64,000 nt of DNA from contig NZ_JABMKW010000020.1 in NCBI RefSeq assembly GCF_013204795.1, positions 1,240,001 to 1,304,000 of the forward strand, read 5' to 3'. Under the pieces are notes generated by a model, which was not told where the DNA came from, did no database searches, and saw only the letters and a list, made by a program, of their open reading frames with translations. A program made the translations under genes and the position numbers. Position 1 is the first letter of the stretch, and each line of letters starts with the position of its first letter. Below are positions 53,894 to 61,085 of this stretch, in pieces. The DNA comes from Pedobacter panaciterrae. Lineage in GTDB: Bacteria > Bacteroidota > Bacteroidia > Sphingobacteriales > Sphingobacteriaceae.

Positions 53894-53991
53894 GGTAATA
53901 CCAGCTTAAAACCAATCGTGACATCCCCCTGCATAGAAAGGATACAATCATTTTCCACCTTGTACACCGGTAACAGATTAATTGCTTCCAT
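53872..53991 (-). pseudogene. traG: traG, N-terminal stump
   Basis: ATG at 53991, 2 bp after the TraF stop codon, starts MEAINLLPVYKVENDCILSM then QGDVTIGFKLVLP, the characteristic N-terminus of Bacteroidota conjugation ATPase TraG (normally over 800 residues). Homology ends at about codon 33. The next codons come from rhs sequence and a stop is reached at codon 40. This ATPase is essential for conjugative DNA transfer, so the element cannot transfer unless a second traG exists elsewhere. Confidence 0.85.
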
Positions 53992-53993
53992 CA

Positions 53994-54347
53994 CTAAACA
54001 GATTTAACACCAACACCAATAGAACCACCCTCATACTTCAAGCCCGTAAACACGCGGCGCGAGCGGAACACAATGCGACTGGGCAAGCCACGTTTTGCCA
54101 CATACTTCATCAGGCCATGCTCCCCAAACCGATGCGATAAACGAAACACAAAGAAGAACAACGCAAAACCCAGACTCAGCACCAGCGGAAGCAGCACAAA
54201 CAAAGGCGCCCCCAGGAGATAGCCCAACACAAAACCTAGCAGCAACAATACTAAACCCACTGCCAGATAAGCAATGTACTGCGCCTTTAACCCTTTAAAC
54301 ACAATCGGCTTAGACACCCCTTTATTGATATGATAGACACTAGCCAT
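53994..54347 (-). CDS. traF: TraF-type conjugation protein (DUF4133)
   Basis: The product is 117 residues. It starts with VYHINKGVSKPIVFKGLKAQ and has two membrane helices in the first half (about 25-70, IAYLAVGLVLLLLGFVLGYL). The basic C-terminal part with YVAKRGLPSRIVFRSRRVF matches DUF4133. It is an inner-membrane component of the Bacteroidota conjugation channel. It lies between traE (2-bp gap) and the traG stump (2-bp gap), the normal order in this operon. Confidence 0.9.
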   Translation of the reverse strand: MASVYHINKGVSKPIVFKGLKAQYIAYLAVGLVLLLLGFVLGYLLGAPLFVLLPLVLSLGFALFFFVFRLSHRFGEHGLMKYVAKRGLPSRIVFRSRRVFTGLKYEGGSIGVGVKSV

Positions 54348-54349
54348 GA

Positions 54350-54703
54350 TCAGATCCCGAAAAATGATTTCAATACCGTAGCCACCACCACCAGAAAAAT
54401 ACAGGAGCCAAACCAGGCTGCAGCCACCTTATTGGTATCCGGCTCACCCGCATTCCACTTATTGAACACCTTTACCGCACCGATCAGTCCTACTACCGCA
54501 CCAATGGCATACATCAAATCCAAACCTGTATCAAAATACCCTACCACCTTACTCGTTGCCTCACGGATACCCGCATTGCCGTCCTGTGCAAATGCGGACA
54601 CTGCAAACACGAAAGAAGAAAGCACCTGATAAACCACTAATACAACACCCAGCAATAAACAGCGGGCAAAGACAGCAAAACACTTAACACACCTCATACA
54701 CAC
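54350..54703 (-). CDS. traE: TraE-type conjugation protein (DUF4134)
   Basis: The product is 117 residues. A cleavable or anchor-type N-terminal helix (about 10-38) ends SAFAQ. The pilin-like pattern follows: GNAGIREATSKVVGYFDTGL, two membrane helices (YAIGAVVGLIGAVKVFNKWN and CIFLVVVATVLKSFFGI) and the typical NAGEPDTNKVAAAWFG turn. This matches DUF4134/TraE, a VirB2- or channel-like subunit. It is first of the conjugation genes that remain, immediately before traF. Confidence 0.9.
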   Translation of the reverse strand: MCMRCVKCFAVFARCLLLGVVLVVYQVLSSFVFAVSAFAQDGNAGIREATSKVVGYFDTGLDLMYAIGAVVGLIGAVKVFNKWNAGEPDTNKVAAAWFGSCIFLVVVATVLKSFFGI

Positions 54704-54763
54704 AGCGACTAAAAATGAAAAGAAAAGAACCTAATACAACCAAACCAAAAACTCGCCTCAACA

Positions 54764-55300
54764 CTAATCCCAAAGCGAATCCAATTCAGACAGACTGATC
54801 AGGAAAGGCGCATGGTCTACCACATAAGCATTGACCACTGCAATCCCAGTATGCGAACCGATCCCCGGATAATTCTCCTTCAGACCAGCAATCAATCGGA
54901 AAAAGTCCAGTTTAGAGCCATCCTCCCTGGCCAGTCCTGCAAACAATTCCTTCAACTCTGCCAACACATCAGCAATTAATCCATTCTCCTCTACTGCTTC
55001 ACCAGCGTCTGCAAATGCAATATCTGCGGAGGACATGCGCTCCATTCCTTCCGGCATTTTAGATTTGCCCATTAGTGACTCCCCTGAATCCAGGCCAGGC
55101 GCAGAAGCATTACCACCAAAACCCAAACCATCATCAGCACCAACATCACCAGAAACCCCGGCGCCCAACAGCTCTTTCAATGTCCGGGGCGATCCGCCCC
55201 GTTCGTCACCAGAGTACACCATCAGCAGCCATACATACCAGGCCGCGGTCAGCGGCCCAAACACCAGAAAAAAATCCAGCCAGCTAAATTGCTCTAACAT
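54764..55300 (-). CDS. Conjugation-associated membrane protein
   Basis: The 178-residue protein starts at MLEQFSWLDFFLVFGPLTA; 58 upstream codons of the longest frame are not convincing. One membrane helix (about 8-27) is followed by a Gly/Glu/Asp-rich linker (about 30-95) and a helical C-terminal domain (LIADVLAELKELFAGLARED; KLDFFRLIAGLKENYPGIG). This layout occurs directly upstream of traE in Bacteroidota conjugation operons, but the family has no assigned role. It is 60 bp from traE on the same strand. Confidence 0.65.
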   Translation of the reverse strand: MLEQFSWLDFFLVFGPLTAAWYVWLLMVYSGDERGGSPRTLKELLGAGVSGDVGADDGLGFGGNASAPGLDSGESLMGKSKMPEGMERMSSADIAFADAGEAVEENGLIADVLAELKELFAGLAREDGSKLDFFRLIAGLKENYPGIGSHTGIAVVNAYVVDHAPFLISLSELDSLWD

Positions 55301-55489
55301 CGATTTCAAATTTACTCCACCGCCCAATTGCAGCGGAAACCGGGAACAAAGGACAGCAGAACCCAAAACATAACTTCCCACATGGGATATTTTGATAAAA
55401 AACCGATCGCAAAACCACATAGAACAAACACCAATGTCCCTTCCCATCTCCAGACGGACCGTAGGATTTATCAATCATTAACTCAACCA

Positions 55490-56386
55490 TTAATAACTTG
55501 GCCTGCTACCCCACTCATCCTCCTCATCCATCTTCTTTAATAGTGCTTCCCGGATCTGGTCAGTAAATTCGGTTTTTCTGAGCCGTTTCCTGGCTTTGAT
55601 GTTATCAAACCCTTTTTTAGGAATACCCAGATTGACCCCAAAAAAGTCACCCAGGCTTGCAAAGAAATCTACAATACCGATACTTCCGTTATTGACCTGT
55701 TCTTTCAGGTGGATGCCATGGGCGAGTTCAATCAAATGAATAACCTCACCTGTCCACTGCATTGGTTTAATCAACTTACCTTTTGAATCTACAGAGGTAT
55801 TGGATAAGCCGGGCTTAGGCGACAATGCATACTGACGTTCGAGCAGTTCGCTGCGCAATTGCTCGTAGGCAATGAACCTGGCGAAGAGCTCGCCGGTTAA
55901 CGTGCAACTCACCCCTTCCTGACCAGGCATTACAGGAATCAGCACACTATCGTTTGCAATACCCCCGCCGGATCCAAATGCCTTAGTGAAGAACAAACTG
56001 TCCAGTTCCGTTGCCTCAAGGCAATAATATTTGTAGTGAAAACTGTGACGCTCAAAGAAGGCGTTGATAAACCCGATTTCCTGCTGGCAGCGTTTACAAA
56101 GTGTTTTCTCAGTTCCCGCAACTTTGCAAATATTCCTACCGTAATATTCCTGCCAATAAATTTCCAGGCTTTTAAAAGCGGGATACAAATACTTGTGGTA
56201 ATTAATCTCGCCCGATTGATCCTGATATGGATATTGATTGCTAAGCCCAGCCAAAACCGGTCTGAGTTCCTTCATTTGGGCTTGTAAAATACTCGCTGGA
56301 TTTTTGCCAACCTGAGCAATGTACTTTAGCTGATCTTTCAGCTCTTGCAGCGCCTGCTGCGCCTTTGGATTAATGTTGTTGTTCAT
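55490..56386 (-). CDS. rteC: RteC-domain regulator of the conjugative element
   Basis: The 298-residue protein starts at MNNNINPKAQQALQELKDQL. It has an N-terminal helical half with a zinc-like CKRCQQEIGFINAFFERHSF (about residues 100-120). The RteC domain occupies the C-terminal third: MQWTGEVIHLIELAHGIHLK, ASLGDFFGVNLGIPKKGFDN and KRLRKTEFTDQIREALLKKM with the usual acidic MDEEDE end. In CTnDOT, RteC activates the excision genes. Here it sits beside the remaining tra genes, with two palindromic operator-like sites just upstream. Confidence 0.88.
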   Translation of the reverse strand: MNNNINPKAQQALQELKDQLKYIAQVGKNPASILQAQMKELRPVLAGLSNQYPYQDQSGEINYHKYLYPAFKSLEIYWQEYYGRNICKVAGTEKTLCKRCQQEIGFINAFFERHSFHYKYYCLEATELDSLFFTKAFGSGGGIANDSVLIPVMPGQEGVSCTLTGELFARFIAYEQLRSELLERQYALSPKPGLSNTSVDSKGKLIKPMQWTGEVIHLIELAHGIHLKEQVNNGSIGIVDFFASLGDFFGVNLGIPKKGFDNIKARKRLRKTEFTDQIREALLKKMDEEDEWGSRPSY

Positions 56387-56481
56387 AGGATGATTTATTT
56401 CTACAACAATAACTGCTGAACCCACATGCATTCAGCAGCGGTTAATTAATCCAAATATGGTTCGATAAAGGTCAGATTGTC

Positions 56482-56528
56482 AATAGGGAATTCTCCCTAT
56501 TTTGATAAAATAGGGAGAATTCCCTATT
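56482..56528. promoter_or_regulatory. Two adjacent 20-bp palindromes forming a perfect 22-bp inverted repeat
   Basis: A perfect 22-bp inverted repeat with a 3-nt centre (GAT) lies 96 bp upstream of rteC. Each arm is itself a dyad: AATAGGGA-ATTC-TCCCTATT (56482-56501) and AATAGGGA-GAAT-TCCCTATT (56509-56528). Two identical dimer-binding sites in tandem suggest an operator for a regulator. A very strong cruciform or terminator is the alternative. Confidence 0.75.
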
Positions 56529-56735
56529 CCTCTTTTTAGTACTAAATAACGACTATTAATCATAGAGTTAATACAATGAATCGAAGAAGTCTAAATCTTC
56601 TCGATTCAGATCAAAAGTCCATATATTTGATATCATAGATAACCTGCATGACTGTTTTATCTTGTAGTTGAGTAACGGATTGAGTATTCTCATTCGTCAT
56701 ATAATAAAGACCATTATTTAATTCAGAAAATTCAA

Positions 56736-56954
56736 ATGGAAAACCAAAAATTAACAGATCTGCTAGAGAAATTGAATAGTAAAAAATTCTCCGAAACTGA
56801 AATTGAAGCACTGAATAAATGGTATCAGCAGTTAGATGATGATTCTAAAATGATTAAAGATTGGATAAATGAGGCGGGAGGCACATCAGAACTTGCCGAA
56901 TCCCTTCTGGCTGCTTTTAAGAACAAGAATAACATTAAAGATTCGAGTACTTAA
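56736..56954 (+). CDS. Small helical protein, 72 aa
   Basis: This small acidic-lysine-rich helical protein starts KLTDLLEKLNSKKFSETEIE and contains NKWYQQLDDDSK. The opening resembles the N-terminal segment of FecR-type anti-sigma proteins, but the rest is absent. It has no signal peptide. It lies alone between the rteC operator region and the glycopeptide-like cluster, on the plus strand. Unknown function. Confidence 0.55.
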   Translation: MENQKLTDLLEKLNSKKFSETEIEALNKWYQQLDDDSKMIKDWINEAGGTSELAESLLAAFKNKNNIKDSST

Positions 56955-57162
56955 CACATGTGATTAATCAATAAAGAAAACAGAAGTGCCAATAACTAAA
57001 AGAAAATATATTATTCGTAAAATCTTACCTTTGAATTTCGTTCCCTACAAGGGATCAGTCTTTTGCAAGTGGTAAAGCTTTCTGTTTCTCCAACCATCTA
57101 GATTACAAACAACGATAATCAAAAGTTCAACACTTAGGCTCAATAATTTCAATCTTTGAAGT

Positions 57163-58512
57163 TCAAGACAAAAAATGATCGTCAAATTTCTCAGTTAATG
57201 ATTTTGTTAATTCGAGCCGTTGACTGCCAATAGTGAAAATTTCAGAAATTTTACCTGGTATTTTGTTGTTATTTATTGTTGCATCAGAATAACCAAAATC
57301 TTTTTGAACTGATATAAAAGGAAAAATCACCATTTTATTACTAGTTAATTCCGAGATAAAATCGTCCGCTGTAACCTTCTCATCAAAAGGTTCATCCAAA
57401 ATGGATTGAAAAAATTTCGAATAGACTACAATAAATTGAGTACAATAGAAGTGGTTTATCCAAAATCTATTTTCACTTATTTTAACAGCCTGATTAAATC
57501 CCCCTCCTATACCACCCGAAAGTACATCAGCGCCTTGATGATGTGCCTCTATAATATTTTGGAACAATAAATGTTTTGAATAACACTCGGTAAATTGATG
57601 GTCATCTTCACAAATAATGATAAGGTCATCGTTGTTTTTAATTGCTATATCGATAATCTTGCGGATTGTTAACCAAAGACCAACTGCTCCGATCCGATGT
57701 TCAAAAGCTTCAATCAATGTAACATCGAATTCACTTTTTCCAACAAACTCGCGGGTAATATGGAACCGTCTGTCGGACCTCTTTGGCAAATTGATTATAA
57801 AAGTAGGTATTGTGAAATGGTCGAAATTTATTTCATCAATTTGCGGAACAGTTTTATTAAGGGTACTATAGAATGCTTTTACATCTAATATGGATGAGAT
57901 CGTATCAGAAGAAGCTTGAAAAAGTCCGCGTATCCTACCCGGAACCTCATTTCCACGAGTAACATCGGAATAACCGAACTCTTTTTGTTGCGAAATAAAT
58001 GGGTATACAACTAATTTAATAGACGAAAGCATACAAATCTTGTGATCAGGCCGATCGTAATTTTCAAATTTAGCGTCCAAAATTACTTTAAATAACCGAG
58101 GAAATATCACTGTAAATTGAAACCCACTAAAATTCTCTGTCCACAGTAGTGATTGTGAAAGAGGAATCACATTTTTAACTGAGCTAACTCCTCCGGAGAG
58201 AATATCTGCATCTAATTTTGCCGCCCTAAGAATATTTTCATAAAAAGTATCTCTTTCATAGTTAGGAGAAAATTCATGATCGTCCTCACATATTATTATA
58301 TATTCTTGGTTATCGACCTCGGGTCTCCGCAATATTTCTAATATACTATGCCATAGTCCAATTGCTCCAATTTCATGTTCAACCGCGTCTACAATAGTTA
58401 ATTTAAACTCAGGCTTATCGGCAAACTCAGACAAGACACTCGATAGTCTATCCGTTCTTTTTTTTAAATTGATCACATAAGTTCGGATTCCCTCACCAAA
58501 ATTATTGAACAT
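57163..58512 (-). CDS. Tandem GT25-like glycosyltransferase
   Basis: The 449-residue cytoplasmic protein consists of two homologous halves of about 215 residues. Each starts with a GT25-type phrase (YVINLKKRTDRLSSVLSEF; FIINLPKRSDRRFHITREF), continues with an EAxEHxIGAxGLW block, and contains a DxD-like acidic motif (IIICEDDHEFSPNY at about 73-86; LIIICEDDHQFTECY at about 300-314). LSGGVSSVK or LSGGIGGGF follows, then an aromatic FPRLFK/YSKFFQ helix and a conserved end PFISxQKxFGYSD. Family 25 enzymes transfer sugars to lipooligosaccharide or, in related families, to collagen-like peptides. Last gene of the minus-strand cluster, behind the precursor peptide; a role in modifying it is inferred. 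Confidence 0.75.
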   Translation of the reverse strand: MFNNFGEGIRTYVINLKKRTDRLSSVLSEFADKPEFKLTIVDAVEHEIGAIGLWHSILEILRRPEVDNQEYIIICEDDHEFSPNYERDTFYENILRAAKLDADILSGGVSSVKNVIPLSQSLLWTENFSGFQFTVIFPRLFKVILDAKFENYDRPDHKICMLSSIKLVVYPFISQQKEFGYSDVTRGNEVPGRIRGLFQASSDTISSILDVKAFYSTLNKTVPQIDEINFDHFTIPTFIINLPKRSDRRFHITREFVGKSEFDVTLIEAFEHRIGAVGLWLTIRKIIDIAIKNNDDLIIICEDDHQFTECYSKHLLFQNIIEAHHQGADVLSGGIGGGFNQAVKISENRFWINHFYCTQFIVVYSKFFQSILDEPFDEKVTADDFISELTSNKMVIFPFISVQKDFGYSDATINNNKIPGKISEIFTIGSQRLELTKSLTEKFDDHFLS

Positions 58513-58686
58513 ATCAGTTGCTTAATATAAATGATTGACCAGTTACTTAACTCTAATTGCTATCGCCGGCCTCATGCGGTACGTGTTTGTTTGCATAAAA
58601 GCCTTAAAAAATTGATTTGACTAATAGCAAAAGTGTCATTAGTTGAAACATTTGCTATTAATCAAAATGTCATTTAGTGCACATTC

Positions 58687-58935
58687 TTAAAGAGTGCAGT
58701 GGATACGTGGGCAAAGCAGTGGATAGCAAACTTGTGCCATATACTTAGTGGACGCTGTATCAGGATTAGTTCCACAGAAGTAGTGTGTCCCGTACACAGG
58801 ACTAGTACAAGTATACAGTTGCTCCCCAAACCCGCATGAACCATCATCTCCCCCGGTAATTTTCTTTAATTGTTCTCTTGATAAAATTTCTTTAGCACTT
58901 GATTCAAGTGCTTTCAAGTTTAGCTTTTTTTTCAT
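58687..58935 (-). CDS. GG-leader cysteine-rich secreted peptide precursor
   Basis: This 82-residue precursor has a leader of 29 residues (MKKKLNLKALESSAKEI, then LSREQLKKITGG). The LSREQLKKI...GG motif is the Bacteroidota double-glycine leader recognised by C39-peptidase transporters; cleavage is expected after Gly29. The core of 53 residues is DDGSC...HCTL with six cysteines (34, 43, 54, 70, 75, 80), many Thr and Ser and little charge. Six cysteines suggest three disulfides, or attachment sites for modification. It lies between the glycosyltransferase-like genes and downstream of the transporter and adaptor on the same strand. Confidence 0.85.
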   Translation of the reverse strand: MKKKLNLKALESSAKEILSREQLKKITGGDDGSCGFGEQLYTCTSPVYGTHYFCGTNPDTASTKYMAQVCYPLLCPRIHCTL

Positions 58936-59059
58936 TTTCTATATTATTTATGTTTAGGTTTCCTAATTCTACGCCCCGGAAACAATAGGACTCTTTATGT
59001 CTCTTAATTTTACGTTCTATTTTCTGCAAGCTGACGAGAACATTTAGTATAAATTATTT

Positions 59060-59752
59060 CTATGATTTATCAACCTCAGAAAACGAGGCTTTCTTTTGCT
59101 TAGCCTCCCTGTAGAGATTTAAGATTCTAGTTCGTTGTATCTTGTTGGTTTGGAATTGTCTAGTATACCAGGAATGATACAGGAAGTTCTTCCCCTCCCA
59201 CAACAAGATCGTGCTTAATTCATCTCGGTGATCAAGGGCATTCAGGTAAAGCCCTTTGCTGCAATTCATTAGCCAATAAAAAATACTATTAAACGGTTCA
59301 AAAAAATCATTCTGAGACACTTGTTTGATGAAATCAGGTTTATGTTTTTCCATCCAGGGAAGAAATTGAAAACCATTGATATCTTCATAATCAGCCATCT
59401 TAGCCCTAATAGCCCCGGCATTGAAGATATTAAAAAATGGATTGCAAACAACCCAAGAGTTCTTTCTATGATGGCAAACTCCGTCGTCAGGCATTCCTGA
59501 ATATTCATAGCCATTTGCAGCCATGAATTCTATCATTTCCATGATGACGGACCAGTCGGTAACAAAGGCATCTTCATCCAGATTAATTATCCAGTCTTCG
59601 CCGCATCTCAGTATGAAGTGTAAATAGTTATCCGCATCCTGCCAAGTGTTGAAGTCTAAACACTGTACCCGTTCGATATGTGATGGTAAAAACTCGCTGG
59701 ATAAACTGTATAATACTGGATCCAATGACCTTGTAAAAATTTGTACTTTCAT
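59060..59752 (-). CDS. Glycosyltransferase-A-fold protein
   Basis: The 230-residue protein has a nucleotide-sugar-transferase look. An N-terminal strand-helix KVQIFTRSLDPVLYSLSSEF is followed by an acidic motif WIINLDEDAFVTDWSVIM (about residues 53-70), in which DED is a DxD-type metal site. Aromatic FNIFNAGAIRAKMADYEDIN follows, then a C-terminal NALDHRDELSTILLWEGKNF with His and acidic residues. No signal peptide. It lies 3 bp downstream of the adaptor gene and about 120 bp upstream of the precursor. It would add a sugar to the peptide or build a glycan in the producing cell; the substrate is inferred only from context. Confidence 0.7.
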   Translation of the reverse strand: MKVQIFTRSLDPVLYSLSSEFLPSHIERVQCLDFNTWQDADNYLHFILRCGEDWIINLDEDAFVTDWSVIMEMIEFMAANGYEYSGMPDDGVCHHRKNSWVVCNPFFNIFNAGAIRAKMADYEDINGFQFLPWMEKHKPDFIKQVSQNDFFEPFNSIFYWLMNCSKGLYLNALDHRDELSTILLWEGKNFLYHSWYTRQFQTNKIQRTRILNLYREAKQKKASFSEVDKS

Positions 59753-59754
59753 AT

Positions 59755-61074
59755 TTAGTGATTTATTTTCAGCGCTCTTATCGTATTTCTTATAAGTCGT
59801 TGCAACAATGAACTCTCTTCTGTAATAATCTCTGCATCACCCTGCATGCCATTTTTTAAGACGATCTTGAAGCTGGGATCTTTACGTTCAAAATGGTCAA
59901 ATTTGATTTTCGCAATAAAGACGCTATCTCTTAAGGCGACCTCGGAAATATAACTGACCCCACCTCTTATTATACCGTATTGTTCAAACGGATAACTACG
60001 TAATTTTATTAATGCCGCCTGTCCTACCCTAACTTTCCCCATACTATACTGAGGAATTTGAACTTCACCGAAAAAATCGGAATTAGCCGGGTTTACCATA
60101 AACAACTCCTGATTCGCATTTACAGTTTGATTTTCTTGCACAATACCCGCGTAGCTTACTGTACCTGAAACAGGGGCCGATAAAACGTATTGATTTAACC
60201 AACTATTTATTTCCGTTATCATATTATTTAAACTCTGTGTAAATTTTGCTTTCTCATCTTGAACAATATGCTCCAGTTCAAGTATCTCTTTTTGTTTACC
60301 AAGATATGTGCTATTATTATTTAGCAATGATGTAGTTGTTTGCTGCAGCGGATAATTACCTGAATAATATTTATTTTCCTGCTGTGCATACTCGATATTG
60401 GAAATAACACCTTTCTCATGTAATTTCTTATAGGCTTCAAATTCCTGAGTGATATTTTTGAATTCTTTCTTTTGAAGTTCCTGCTGTAGCGCTATTTGAA
60501 TCTTTAACTTTTGTATCTCTTTTAGATCCCGTTCCAGGTACGCCTTCCGTCGTAAATAATATCCTCCCTTCTGGGTTGAAATTAGCTGCAGATATTGCTG
60601 GTAGAAATTCTGATAAGATCCCTGCAGTTCCCCGAGATTCAGGTTGACAAGATCAATCTTAGAAGCAATTCCCGTTTTATTTAATGTGTCATTGATTCTT
60701 ATCAATGCCCCGTAAAGCTTCAACACATCCCTATGTTTGGCCGTGCTCTCCATAAATGCTAGGGAAGTACCTTGCTTAACCTCCATCCCCTCTTCAACCA
60801 ATAGAGAAATGATTTTACCAGTACCCTTAGTGTAAACGGATTTTGGGGCATTCAATGAGTTTATTTTTAATCCAGTTTTTACCACATCAGGGTACTGAAT
60901 TAAAGCTGAAAATCCTACAATGGATATCAAGATCAAGAATACAAGGAGCGTGCCCCATCTTACTATCCATGCTGGAACTGCTGTAATAACTTCCTGTACT
61001 TCCTCGCTGTTGATGTTAGAGAAATTGAGTTCAATGTCCTTTAGTAATTCATTTTCACCTTTTGTCGTAATCAT
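59755..61074 (-). CDS. HlyD-type adaptor for peptide export
   Basis: The product is 439 residues: a membrane anchor at about 40-62 (WGTLLVFLILISIVGFSALI), a biotinyl-lipoyl-like half (KGTGKIISLLVEEGMEVKQG, about 83-102) and a long coiled-coil stem (about 115-300). The second lipoyl half (YVLSAPVSGTVSYAGIVQEN) is followed by a beta-barrel domain and the C-terminal end EESSLLQRLIRNTIRALKIN. This matches the bacteriocin-secretion adaptor type paired with C39 transporters. It lies 11 bp after the transporter gene, so the two form a unit; a TolC-like outer-membrane duct is not encoded in this cluster. Confidence 0.88.
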   Translation of the reverse strand: MITTKGENELLKDIELNFSNINSEEVQEVITAVPAWIVRWGTLLVFLILISIVGFSALIQYPDVVKTGLKINSLNAPKSVYTKGTGKIISLLVEEGMEVKQGTSLAFMESTAKHRDVLKLYGALIRINDTLNKTGIASKIDLVNLNLGELQGSYQNFYQQYLQLISTQKGGYYLRRKAYLERDLKEIQKLKIQIALQQELQKKEFKNITQEFEAYKKLHEKGVISNIEYAQQENKYYSGNYPLQQTTTSLLNNNSTYLGKQKEILELEHIVQDEKAKFTQSLNNMITEINSWLNQYVLSAPVSGTVSYAGIVQENQTVNANQELFMVNPANSDFFGEVQIPQYSMGKVRVGQAALIKLRSYPFEQYGIIRGGVSYISEVALRDSVFIAKIKFDHFERKDPSFKIVLKNGMQGDAEIITEESSLLQRLIRNTIRALKINH

Positions 61075-61085
61075 ATTAATTCACG

